Origin: Mesorhizobium neociceri
GTDB lineage: Bacteria > Pseudomonadota > Alphaproteobacteria > Rhizobiales > Rhizobiaceae
Direction of reading: 5' to 3'
DNA length: 64,000 nucleotides
NCBI RefSeq assembly: GCF_013520985.1
Contig: NZ_JACDTY010000019.1
Span: 1-64,000 of the forward strand
The notes beneath the pieces were generated by a model that was given only the letters and a program-made list of their open reading frames with translations, did no database searches and was not told where the DNA came from. Shown piece after piece: positions 42,893-51,237 of this stretch. A program made the translations under genes and the position numbers. The stretch's first letter is position 1; every line of letters begins with the position of its first letter.

Positions 42893-44434
42893 ATGACGCA
42901 GGACAGGCGCGGCGGTGGCCGCAGATCAAAGCTCGGGCGCAGCGGCGGCGGCATCGCGCAACTGCCGTGGCAGCATGTGAAGAACCCCTATCCGCCGATG
43001 CAGTTGCTGGACGAAGAGCGGATGCAGCAGCTGCACGACACCTCGATGCGCATCCTGTCGGAGCTCGGCATCCGCGTGATGAGCGAGCGGGTGATGGATC
43101 TGTTCGCCGCCGCCGGGGCCATCGTCGACCGCGAGAATACGACCATCCGCATCGACGAAAGCCTGGTGCGCGAAACGCTGCGAGCGGTTCCGTCCTCCTT
43201 CACGCTGACCAGCCGCAACCCGCAAAAGCAGGTGCATCTCGGCGGCAATTCCCTGGTGTTCGGGCTGGTCGCCGGTCCGCCCAATGTACATGACCGCATC
43301 AACGGCCGGCGCCAAGGCAATTTGCCCGACTATCAGAACTTCATCCGGCTGGCGCACCACTTCAACGCCATCCACATCATCGGCAACCAGGTGGTGGCGC
43401 CGATGGAGCTGCCGGCCAACTCGCGCCATCTGGACACCTATTACGCCAATCTGACGCTGAGCGATCTCTCCTTCCACTGCACGGCAATCGGCCGCGCCAG
43501 GGCGATGGACGGCATCAACATGATGGCGATCGCGCGCGGCATCAGCGTCGAGGAGATGCGGGCCTCACCCGGCGTGACGACAATCATTTCGATCAACTCG
43601 CCGCGCCTGTTCGACGACGCGATGGCTGAAGGGTTGATCGCCATGGCCGAGTTCGGCCAGCCGGTGACGGTGACGCCGTTCACGCTGATGGGCGCGATGA
43701 CGCCGGTGACATTGGCGGCGGCCCTTTGCCAGCAGAATGCCGAAGCGCTGTTCGGCGTGGTGCTGACGCAGCTGGTCAATCCGGGCACGCCGGTGATGTA
43801 CGGCGCCTTCACCTCCAATGTCGACATGAAGTCGGGCGCGCCGGCCTTCGGCACGCCGGAGAACGCCAAGGCCAACATCATCGCCGGGCAATTGGCGCGG
43901 CGCTACAATCTGCCCTACCGCACCTCCAACGCGAACGCTTCGAACGTCGTCGATCTGCAGGCGGCCTACGAGACCGAGATGGCGACGTGGGGAGCGGTGC
44001 TCGGCGGCGCTAATCTGATCTATCACGCGGCGGGCTGGCTGGAAGGCGGGCTGACGGCGTCCTACGAAAAGCTCGTGCTCGATGTCGAAATCCTGCAGAA
44101 CATGATGGAGTTCCTGCGGCCGCTGCCGTTCCAGGAGGACGATCTCGGCTTCGAAGCGATCAAGTCGGTGCCGGCCGGCGGCCATTTCTTCGGCGCCGAG
44201 CATACCATGTCGCGCTACACCACCGCCTTCTATCAGCCGATGCTGTCCAACTGGCAGAACCATGGCGCCTGGGAGGAAGCCGGCGGCAAGGATGCGCTGG
44301 AGCGCGCTACAGAGCTCTGGCAGCAGGCGCTGCATGATTACGAGGAGCCGGTGATGGACGCAGCGATCCGCGAGGAGCTCGACGCCTATGTCGCGCGCCG
44401 CCGCGAAGAGATCGCCGCCAATCCGGACGGCTGA
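42893..44434 (+). CDS. Trimethylamine methyltransferase (MttB) family protein, non-pyrrolysine
   Basis: Corrinoid-dependent methyltransferase superfamily, 513 residues from ATG 42893 (GAGGGGG upstream). Archaeal MttB uses an amber-encoded pyrrolysine; here the frame is open throughout with no TAG, placing it in the non-Pyl branch, one member of which is a glycine betaine methyltransferase. Family blocks: HDTSMRILSELGIRVMS, PPNVHDRINGRRQGNLPDYQNF, TSNANASNVVDLQAAYETEMA and SVPAGGHFFGAEHTMSRY. An Arg/Gly-rich N-terminus precedes the barrel. Downstream of soxBDAG, so a quaternary amine giving N-methylglycines is a sensible substrate; no corrinoid protein gene is in the window. Confidence 0.9.
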   Translation: MTQDRRGGGRRSKLGRSGGGIAQLPWQHVKNPYPPMQLLDEERMQQLHDTSMRILSELGIRVMSERVMDLFAAAGAIVDRENTTIRIDESLVRETLRAVPSSFTLTSRNPQKQVHLGGNSLVFGLVAGPPNVHDRINGRRQGNLPDYQNFIRLAHHFNAIHIIGNQVVAPMELPANSRHLDTYYANLTLSDLSFHCTAIGRARAMDGINMMAIARGISVEEMRASPGVTTIISINSPRLFDDAMAEGLIAMAEFGQPVTVTPFTLMGAMTPVTLAAALCQQNAEALFGVVLTQLVNPGTPVMYGAFTSNVDMKSGAPAFGTPENAKANIIAGQLARRYNLPYRTSNANASNVVDLQAAYETEMATWGAVLGGANLIYHAAGWLEGGLTASYEKLVLDVEILQNMMEFLRPLPFQEDDLGFEAIKSVPAGGHFFGAEHTMSRYTTAFYQPMLSNWQNHGAWEEAGGKDALERATELWQQALHDYEEPVMDAAIREELDAYVARRREEIAANPDG

Positions 44435-44439
44435 CAGCA

Positions 44440-45930
44440 ATGCCATACGATCTCGTCATCCGCCATGCGACGCTGATCTCGGGCGACGGTTCGCATCGCT
44501 TCGAGGCCGACCTCGCCATCGACGGCGACAGGATCGCCGCCATTGGCAACCTGGCCGACGCACGCGGCGCGCGGGAGATCGACGCCGCGGGCAAGATCGT
44601 CGCGCCGGGCTTCATCGACGTGCACACGCATGATGACGGCGCGCTGCTGGCGCCCGACGGCATGGTGCCGAAGATCAGCCAGGGCGTGACGACGGTGATC
44701 GCCGGCAATTGCGGCATCAGCCTCGCGCCATTGCTTCTCGACGGCGCACCGCCGCCGCCCTTCACGCTGGTCGGCGGCCAGGAGAATTTCCGCTTCGACC
44801 GTTTTGCCGACTATGTCGCCGAACTAAAGAAACGCGGCATCGCCACCAACGCGGCGCTGCTCGTCGGCCACACCACCTTGCGCCAACGCTGCATGCCGGT
44901 GACCGATCGTCCGGCCAACGAGGTCGAGACGGCGGCGATGCAAGAGGCAGTCGCTGAGGCCATGGCCGACGGCGCCTTCGGTCTCAGCACAGGGCTCGAC
45001 TATCCGCCGGCGGTCAATTCCTCGACCGAGGAAGTCAAGGCGCTGGCGGCGACGGCGGCACGTCTTGGCGGGCCTTATGTCACCCATACACGCAACTATT
45101 TCGAGACGATGGACGAGGCGATCGAGGAAGCCATCGACATTGCCGGCCATGCCGGCGGCAAGCTGTTCATCTCGCACCACCAGTGCACGGGCCGTGCCAA
45201 TTTCGGCAAGAGCGGTCCTTCGCTGAAGCGGATCGACCGGGCACGCGCGACGATGGATATCGGCATGGATGTCTACCCCTATGCTGCGAGCTCGACCGTG
45301 CTCAGGCTGGAACGCTGCGACACCGGACTGAAGGTGCTCATCACCTGGTCGACGCCGTATCCCGAAATGGCCAATCGCGAGATTGCCGACATCGCCCGCG
45401 AATGGAAATGCACGGAGCGTGAGGCTGGCGAGCGGCTGCTGCCGGCGGGTGCGGTCTATTTCCAGCTCGACGAAAACGATGTGCGCACCATCCTTGCCCA
45501 TCCGCGCAGCATGGTCGGGTCGGACGGCTTGCCGCACGACATCCACCCGCATCCGCGCCTGTGGGGCACGTTTCCGCGCGTGCTTGGCCACTATGCCAGG
45601 GATGTTGGCCTGTTCAGCCTGGAGGAGGCGGTGTTCCGGATGACGGGCCTGGCCGCGCGCGAATTCGGCATTGAGCAGCGCGGCACGCTGGCGATCGGCA
45701 ATTTTGCCGATCTGACGATCTTCGATCCAAAGACGATCATCGACACCGCGACCTTCGAAAAGCCGCGTCAGGCCGCCGCCGGCATCGACCATGTTTTTGT
45801 CAACGGCGTGTCCGTCTGGAGTGACGGCAAGGCGACCGGTGCGCTGCCGGGCGCGGTTCTCAAACCCGCCGCTTCAAAGATGATCGTCAAAGGCGCCTGC
45901 GGCTGCGGCGCCGATCACAGCGCTTCGTAG
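44440..45930 (+). CDS. N-acyl-D-amino-acid deacylase / D-aminoacylase-type amidohydrolase
   Basis: Metal-dependent amidohydrolase releasing D-amino acids from N-acyl forms. It has 496 residues, with the HxH metal motif GFIDVHTHDD (His62, His64), GNCGISLAP carrying the family Cys ligand, and later blocks YVTHTRNYFETMDEAIEEAI, LFISHHQCTG and MVGSDGLPHDIHPHPRLWGTFPRVLG. All are characteristic of D-aminoacylases. It is the last gene of the operon; its 3' end overlaps the convergent isochorismatase gene by 16 bases. Produces substrates suited to the D-amino acid dehydrogenase of the facing operon. Confidence 0.9.
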   Translation: MPYDLVIRHATLISGDGSHRFEADLAIDGDRIAAIGNLADARGAREIDAAGKIVAPGFIDVHTHDDGALLAPDGMVPKISQGVTTVIAGNCGISLAPLLLDGAPPPPFTLVGGQENFRFDRFADYVAELKKRGIATNAALLVGHTTLRQRCMPVTDRPANEVETAAMQEAVAEAMADGAFGLSTGLDYPPAVNSSTEEVKALAATAARLGGPYVTHTRNYFETMDEAIEEAIDIAGHAGGKLFISHHQCTGRANFGKSGPSLKRIDRARATMDIGMDVYPYAASSTVLRLERCDTGLKVLITWSTPYPEMANREIADIAREWKCTEREAGERLLPAGAVYFQLDENDVRTILAHPRSMVGSDGLPHDIHPHPRLWGTFPRVLGHYARDVGLFSLEEAVFRMTGLAAREFGIEQRGTLAIGNFADLTIFDPKTIIDTATFEKPRQAAAGIDHVFVNGVSVWSDGKATGALPGAVLKPAASKMIVKGACGCGADHSAS

Positions 45931-46574
45931 AGCAGGTCGACGGTCTCCAGCGTGTAGACGAACTCGACCGGCCGCGTGCAGCGCCAGCCATCGAAGCTCT
46001 GACCGGCGAGCGCCTTCAGCGCTTGAGGCATGCGCAATATGCCGCCGCCATAGAGCCGGTTGGCCATGTCGAGCATGCCGGTGCGGTGCATGGCCTCGCT
46101 CATGCTGCCGCAGGCGTCCTTGACCAGCCAGACGCGAAAGCCCTGGTAGACTGCGTCGAAGACGCTCTCGGTCACGCAGCTGTCGGTCAGCACGCCGGCG
46201 ACGATCAGGTTTTCCACCTTGAGGTCGGCAAGCCGCGTCGAAAGATCGGTGCGGCGAAAGGCGCTCGGCCAATGCTTGTGGACGACGATGTCGCCGGGCA
46301 GCGCCGCCACTTCGGCGCAGATGTCGGCGCCTTCGCTGCCGGCCACCGCCGAGCGGAATTCCTCGGTCAGGATTTCTTCCTGCCTGGCATAGCCGGCGCG
46401 TTCCTCCGGCTTCACCCAGGCCTGCGCATGGATGACCGGAATGCCGGCCGCACGGGCGGCTTCGATCAGACGGGCGGCATTGGCGAGCACCGCGTCATAG
46501 CCGACGACCGGCCAGGCAGCGCCTGGGCGGTATTCGTTCTGCAGGTCGATGACGAGCAAGGCGGCGAGGTTCAT
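45915..46574 (-). CDS. Isochorismatase-fold cysteine hydrolase (N-carbamoylsarcosine amidase-like)
   Basis: 219-residue amidase of the cysteine-hydrolase family with a complete triad: Asp10 (LLVIDLQNEY), Lys100 (VVHKHWPSAF) and Cys133 (GVLTDSCVTES). The family contains N-carbamoylsarcosine amidase, nicotinamidase and ureidoacrylate hydrolase. In an operon with hydantoinase and carbamoylases, and facing a sox operon, a carbamoyl-amino acid such as N-carbamoylsarcosine is an attractive substrate, but this is inference. Its start overlaps the M20 gene by 4 bases; last gene of the operon. Confidence 0.88.
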   Translation of the reverse strand: MNLAALLVIDLQNEYRPGAAWPVVGYDAVLANAARLIEAARAAGIPVIHAQAWVKPEERAGYARQEEILTEEFRSAVAGSEGADICAEVAALPGDIVVHKHWPSAFRRTDLSTRLADLKVENLIVAGVLTDSCVTESVFDAVYQGFRVWLVKDACGSMSEAMHRTGMLDMANRLYGGGILRMPQALKALAGQSFDGWRCTRPVEFVYTLETVDLLYEAL

Positions 46575-47842
46575 GGTTGGTCCTTGTCGAAGTCGATAAC
46601 GAAACGCAGGAGCAGGCGAATCGCCTGATCGAGATCGGCAATCTCCATCGCTTCATGCGGATTGTGGCTGCCGTTCTCGTTGCGCACGAAGAGCATGGCG
46701 ATCGGAATATCGGCGCCCGCGAAGGTGGCCGCGTCATGTCCTGCCCCGCTCGGCACATGCGGCGCCTGCATCTGCAAATCAGCGGCAGCGCGGTCCAGCC
46801 TTGTAATCAGCGTCGGCGACATCGTCGCTGGGTCCCAGGTGAAGCGCGGTCCGGCTTCGAAGCTGACGCCGCGCCTGGCACCGATCTCGGCGAACAGCGC
46901 CTGCAGCCGTGCCTCGATCCGCTCCAGAACGGTGGCGTTGGCGCTGCGCACATCCAGCGTAAAACTGATTTCGCCGAGCACGCGGCTGCCGCCATGCTGG
47001 CCCGGATCGGATTCCACCCGGCCGAAGGTAATGGTGGCCTCGTGTCCCTCGCGCTCGAGCGTGTCCCATTCGGCTTCGAGGCCGGCGACCAGATCGGCGA
47101 AGCCGAGCACGCTGTCATGCCGGGCAAAGCGTGGCTCGGCGCCGGAATGGGCGTAGACGCCGAGACATTTGGCATCGACATGGCGGAACCCGCCAGCAAT
47201 GCCGGTGACGATGCCGACCGGCACGCCGGCGGAAACCAGGCGTGGACCCTGTTCGATATGCACTTCGACAAAGGCCGCGATGCGGCCGGCATCGATGCCT
47301 GGTATGCCACGCTGCACGGCGTCAGGGTCGAAGCCTTCGTCGCGCATGTGATCCGCAAGGGAACGTCCACTGTCAGACCGTTTCGCATCCAGCGCTGCCG
47401 GGTCAAGCAAGCCGAGCGCAGCCTGGCTGCCGGGATAGGACAGCGGAAACCACACCGCTTCCTCGGCGCGCGTCACCAACACGATCACATCGCGCGGCAT
47501 GCCTTGCCCGACCAGCTCGGCCATCACCGCCAAACCGGCCACGACACCGGCGGCGCCGTCGAAATTGCCGCCATGCGGCACGCTGTCGAGATGCGAGCCG
47601 ATGACGATCGCCGGCAGATCGGGGTCGCGCCCTCTGAGGGTCAGATAGAGATTGCCGGCCGCATCGACGCGAGCCGCAGCGCCCAGTTTTTCGGCCTCGT
47701 CCCGGACCAGTTGATGGGCAAAACGTTCGCCGGGGCCATAGGCGACACGGGTTATCCCTGGCGCGTCGGTGGTGGCTTGCGCTAGCCGGTCGAGAACGCT
47801 CTGCGCAAGCCGGCCGCCGGCCGTCAGTGCGGCATCGCTCAT
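46571..47842 (-). CDS. M20-family Zn hydrolase (N-carbamoyl-L-amino acid hydrolase/allantoate amidohydrolase type)
   Basis: Dinuclear zinc amidase, 423 residues, that hydrolyses N-carbamoyl-L-amino acids or ureido acids to amino acid, CO2 and ammonia. Metal and catalytic segments are all visible: GSHLDSVPHGGNFDGAAGV (His/Asp), RAEEAVWFPLSYPGS (Glu-Glu), FVEVHIEQGPRL (His), PSGAGHDA and ENGSHNPHEAME (His). The wording around the EE pair is looser than in typical carbamoylases. Gene overlaps of 4 bases on both sides show translational coupling. Confidence 0.9.
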   Translation of the reverse strand: MSDAALTAGGRLAQSVLDRLAQATTDAPGITRVAYGPGERFAHQLVRDEAEKLGAAARVDAAGNLYLTLRGRDPDLPAIVIGSHLDSVPHGGNFDGAAGVVAGLAVMAELVGQGMPRDVIVLVTRAEEAVWFPLSYPGSQAALGLLDPAALDAKRSDSGRSLADHMRDEGFDPDAVQRGIPGIDAGRIAAFVEVHIEQGPRLVSAGVPVGIVTGIAGGFRHVDAKCLGVYAHSGAEPRFARHDSVLGFADLVAGLEAEWDTLEREGHEATITFGRVESDPGQHGGSRVLGEISFTLDVRSANATVLERIEARLQALFAEIGARRGVSFEAGPRFTWDPATMSPTLITRLDRAAADLQMQAPHVPSGAGHDAATFAGADIPIAMLFVRNENGSHNPHEAMEIADLDQAIRLLLRFVIDFDKDQP

Positions 47843-49005
47843 GAAGCAACCTGTTTGCGTTGAGATTCGCGCAGCCGGTGCGGCGTGAGATCGGCCAGCG
47901 ACACGCCTTGCCTGGCAACATCGTCCGGCAAGCCGCCACCGGCAATCATGCTGGCGCAGACGCGTGACAGAGCGGGCGAGGTCTTGATGCCGTAGCCGCC
48001 CTGCCCGACCAGCCAGATGAAATCCGGCACCTCGTCATCGGGTCCGACAACGGGCGAACCGTCGGCGACAAACGTTCTGAGCCCAGCCCAGGAGCGCGAC
48101 ACACGTTGCACCTCGATGGTGGTGGCTCTTTCGAGACGTTCGGCGCCGATGGCGACATCGATGTCCTCGGCATAGGCATCCATCGGCACTGACAGCGTCG
48201 CATCGGCCGGGGAAACGAAGAGTTGCCCGGCGTCGGGCTTGAAGTAGAATTCGGCGCCGACATCGTGGACCAGCGGCCAGTCCGATATGTCGACGCCGGC
48301 CGGCGCTGGAATGTTGAAGGCGGTACGGCGCTTCGGCTGCAGGCCGACGGGGCGCACGCCGGCCATGGCGGCGATCTCGTCTCCCCAGGCACCGGCGGCA
48401 TTGACGATGCGCGGCGCGAGGAAGGTTCCCGCCGGGGTTTCGACCCGCCATTGGCCACCTTGTCGGTCGATGGCCTTGACGCCGGCATTGGTGACAATCC
48501 TGGCGCCGCGCGCGCGGGCGCCGCGCAAAAAACCCTGGTGCAGGCCGTTGACGTCGATGTCCATCGAATGCGGTTCGATATAGGCGCCGGCCAGATAGTC
48601 GGCGCGCAACACCGGCACGCGTGCGATCGCCTCGGCCGGCGTCATGGCGACGATCGATGGAACCAACGCCCGCGCTGCCTCCAGGTCTTGGCGCAAAAGG
48701 TCGAGCTGATCGGCGCGCGCCACGGTAATCATGCCGCGCTTGCTGAGCAGCGGATAATCAGAGAAGCCGGCCGGCGGTTCGGTCATGAACGAGCGGCTGG
48801 CCAGCACGATGCGGCGGATGACGCCGTTGCCGTAGTTTTCGGTGAAGCTTGCCGCCGAGCGGCCGGTGGTGTGGTAGCCGCAATGGTTTTCGCGCTCGAG
48901 CAGAACCACTTTGGCCGAGCGGCTGATCTCGAAGGCAGCGCCGGCGCCGGCCATGCCGCCGCCAATGACGATCACGTCGGTTTCTTCAGCGACACTCATG
49001 GACAT
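47839..49005 (-). CDS. FAD-dependent D-amino acid dehydrogenase (D-arginine dehydrogenase-like)
   Basis: DAO-family flavoprotein, 388 residues, with FAD motif VIVIGGGMAGAGAAFEIS (11-28) and CGYHTTGRSAASFTENYG, which resembles the active-site loop of Pseudomonas D-arginine dehydrogenase (DauA), as do GLQPKRRTAFNIPAPAGVDISDWP and WAGLRTFVADGSPVVG. The Glu that binds the guanidinium in that enzyme appears to be Gly here (SKRGMITV), so a less polar D-amino acid is likelier; this comparison is from memory. The product would be an imino acid, which fits ridA in the same operon. ATG 49005 or 48999 may start it; it overlaps the FrhB-like gene by 10 bases. Confidence 0.87.
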   Translation of the reverse strand: MSMSVAEETDVIVIGGGMAGAGAAFEISRSAKVVLLERENHCGYHTTGRSAASFTENYGNGVIRRIVLASRSFMTEPPAGFSDYPLLSKRGMITVARADQLDLLRQDLEAARALVPSIVAMTPAEAIARVPVLRADYLAGAYIEPHSMDIDVNGLHQGFLRGARARGARIVTNAGVKAIDRQGGQWRVETPAGTFLAPRIVNAAGAWGDEIAAMAGVRPVGLQPKRRTAFNIPAPAGVDISDWPLVHDVGAEFYFKPDAGQLFVSPADATLSVPMDAYAEDIDVAIGAERLERATTIEVQRVSRSWAGLRTFVADGSPVVGPDDEVPDFIWLVGQGGYGIKTSPALSRVCASMIAGGGLPDDVARQGVSLADLTPHRLRESQRKQVAS

Positions 49006-50318
49006 CCACCCTTCACGGCTTCGCCGCGCAGCACCGGTCGGGGTTCACCCAGCCGCCCGCGTTTGGCGCGGTCGCGGGCGCCGCGGCCCTCAGCGAGATT
49101 GCCGGTCAGCGTGTTTTGCCGGGCGCAGTCTTCCAGGGCAAGATCGGTCACGACCGGCACCGGCTTGCCGGCGATCTCGATGCCTTTCAGCCTGGCCCAC
49201 ACCGCGCGGCGCTTGCGCGTCTGGTGCGACTGCAGCTCGCCGAGTTCGACAAAACTGGTCTCGCGCTTGATCGCCAATGCGCCGGCCGCAACCGCCGCAT
49301 CGAACAGTTCCAGGCCGCGCACGGTGCGCACCATGATGCCGTTGAGGGCTTCGTCATCGACCGCCGGCCCGCCATTCAACCAGGCATCGGTAGCGACGAT
49401 GTCGGCAACCTGACCGATGGCGTCGGGACAGATCTTGCAGCGCGGCTGGATCATCCATTTGTCCTCGTCTTCCCACAGCTGCCGGTAGGTGAGCTGGAAG
49501 GCGCGGCCGTCCTTGGTTTCGATCCGGTTGAGGCCAGGATTGCCATAGCCCCGGTAGCGGAACAGCGCGAGCTCGTCCTCGGTGAGACCGAAGCGCTGCA
49601 GCACCTGTTCCGATTTCGACAGGTCGGAAGCGCCACCGCAAGCAAAGGTGAGCGCATAGCGCATCAACTCATCGACGCGCGGATCGTGACGCGCCAGATT
49701 GCGCACGGCGGTGATGTCGCAAGGCTTGGCGATGAGCGCGAAGGGTTCGCCACGAGTGAGGACCTCGCTGAAATCCTCAAGCGGCGCCACCGGCCCGTAG
49801 CGCGAGCCGGCACCTTCGAGAACGGACGCGGCGTCGAAGCTCAGCCGCCGCTCGCTGCGCATCGGCGCGGTCTGCGACGCCGAGACATGGAGCACGAAGT
49901 TGACGCGGCCAGAGGTGAGCAGGAACTGGCCGAGCGCCGTCAGCACTCCGCCGCTCGATGCCTGGAACCGCACTGCCGGGTCGCCGGAAAAGCCGAGGCT
50001 GAGCCGCTCGGCAGGCCCCCACACAGTATCGTTCAGCGCGGCAGCAGCTGTTTGCGATGGCGGTGGCCCAGCAATGCGCGTTCCCGGGCAAACGGCGTTG
50101 ATCCGCGTCAGGGTCGAATGACTGAGCGCCGTGCGGGCGATCGGCCGTAGCCGCCCCTCCGGCGTCATGATCATCTCGATCTCTTGCGGAGCGGCGAGCG
50201 ACCGGCAGAGCCCACAGCCGATGCAGAGCCCGTTCTCGACGATCTCGCCAAGCGATAGTGGAACGGCCAGCGGCGGCTCGGTGCACTCGGCGGATCGGTC
50301 GCGGCTCCTGTCAGACAT
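48996..50318 (-). CDS. FrhB/FdhB-like (coenzyme F420 hydrogenase beta-subunit family) iron-sulfur flavoprotein
   Basis: 440 residues. The N-terminal ferredoxin-like motif CIGCGLC (Cys32, 35, 38) with a fourth Cys in NAVCPG (Cys77) predicts one 4Fe-4S cluster. It is followed by the FrhB N domain (FQASSGGVLTALGQFLL; GSRYGPVAPLEDFSEVL; ALIAKPCDITAVRNLA) and FrhB C domain (RCKICPDAIGQVADIVATDAWL). In methanogens this family passes electrons between F420 and Fe-S centres. F420 synthesis genes are not seen here, and similar proteins in other bacteria use other flavin reactions. Embedded between carbamoylase and D-amino acid dehydrogenase genes, it may be the electron partner of the dehydrogenase. 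Unusual setting. Confidence 0.85.
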   Translation of the reverse strand: MSDRSRDRSAECTEPPLAVPLSLGEIVENGLCIGCGLCRSLAAPQEIEMIMTPEGRLRPIARTALSHSTLTRINAVCPGTRIAGPPPSQTAAAALNDTVWGPAERLSLGFSGDPAVRFQASSGGVLTALGQFLLTSGRVNFVLHVSASQTAPMRSERRLSFDAASVLEGAGSRYGPVAPLEDFSEVLTRGEPFALIAKPCDITAVRNLARHDPRVDELMRYALTFACGGASDLSKSEQVLQRFGLTEDELALFRYRGYGNPGLNRIETKDGRAFQLTYRQLWEDEDKWMIQPRCKICPDAIGQVADIVATDAWLNGGPAVDDEALNGIMVRTVRGLELFDAAVAAGALAIKRETSFVELGELQSHQTRKRRAVWARLKGIEIAGKPVPVVTDLALEDCARQNTLTGNLAEGRGARDRAKRGRLGEPRPVLRGEAVKGGCP

Positions 50319-51237
50319 GCGAACCGACGGGCTCGCTGATGAGCCGATACTGGTCCGGGCGGCGATAGAGTGCGAAGTCGAAATTCACCTTCCGGCAGAT
50401 GGCGATGAGGTCGAGGTCGGCGCGATGGACGATGACTTCGTCGCCGAGCGAAATCGCCTGCGCCGCCATCTCGCCGGTCGGTGCGATGATGCAGGAGCCG
50501 CCGATCAGAGCCTGGCCATCTTCGAGGCCGGCCTTGGCGGCGGCCGCTACCCAAAGCGTGTTCTGGTAGGCGCCGGCCTGCATCGGCAGATGGTTGTGGA
50601 ACATTCTGAGATGCGCCAGCGCCGGCGCCTCGTCGAGTAGAAGCGGCGTGTTGTAGCCGAGCAGCACCACCTCGGCGCCGTTGAGGCACAGCATGCGGTA
50701 AGTCTCCGGCCACCGGCGGTCGTTGCAGATCGCCATGCCAACGCGAACGCCACCATAGTCGAAGACCGGGAAACCGAGATTGCCTGGCTCGAAATAACGC
50801 CGCTCCAGATGCGTGGTGGTGCCTTCTTCCGGCTCGGCCGAGCCCGGCACATGCATCTTGCGGTAGCGGCCGATGAAGCGCCCGTCCGGGCCGACAAGGT
50901 CCATAGTGTTGAAATGGCGCGTGCGGCCGTCCTCCTGCGCGATTTCGCAATAGCCGAGCGCAAAGCCGACCTTGAGGCGTGCCGCTGCATCGTAGAGGCG
51001 CTGCGTTTCCGGGCCAGGCATTGCGCTTTCGAAGAAAGCGTCGATCTCGGCCTGATCGTCGATGCGCCAGCGCGGGAAGAAGGTGGTCAGTGCCATTTCG
51101 GGGAAGACAGCGATCTCCGCGCCGGCGGCGGCAGCCTGTTCCAGAAGATGCACGAGGCGACCGACCGTCTCGGCACGCGTTGCGCTGCGCTGGATCGGCC
51201 CGGTCTGGGCGACCGCTATGGTCAGGCATCGAGCCAT
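50311..51237 (-). CDS. N-carbamoyl-D-amino acid hydrolase (nitrilase superfamily)
   Basis: 308-residue C-N hydrolase very like Agrobacterium D-carbamoylase throughout. The triad is complete: Glu47 (VFPEMALTTFFPRW), Lys127 (RYRKMHVPG) and Cys171 (AICNDRRWPE). Long shared segments include RYFEPGNLGFPV, GGYNTP-like LLGYNTP, SMQAGSYQN-like PMQAGAYQN and SCIIAPTGE. It converts N-carbamoyl-D-amino acids, the product of D-hydantoinase, to D-amino acids, CO2 and ammonia. It overlaps the hydantoinase gene by 16 bases. Confidence 0.93.
   Translation of the reverse strand: MARCLTIAVAQTGPIQRSATRAETVGRLVHLLEQAAAAGAEIAVFPEMALTTFFPRWRIDDQAEIDAFFESAMPGPETQRLYDAAARLKVGFALGYCEIAQEDGRTRHFNTMDLVGPDGRFIGRYRKMHVPGSAEPEEGTTTHLERRYFEPGNLGFPVFDYGGVRVGMAICNDRRWPETYRMLCLNGAEVVLLGYNTPLLLDEAPALAHLRMFHNHLPMQAGAYQNTLWVAAAAKAGLEDGQALIGGSCIIAPTGEMAAQAISLGDEVIVHRADLDLIAICRKVNFDFALYRRPDQYRLISEPVGSHV

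Noticed and set aside
42893..44434. Pyrrolysine-containing MttB
   Set aside because: No in-frame amber codon; the frame is open to its TGA and no pyl genes are seen.
47839..49005. Monomeric sarcosine oxidase
   Set aside because: The active-site loop and mid-protein segments fit D-arginine-dehydrogenase-like enzymes better than monomeric sarcosine oxidases.
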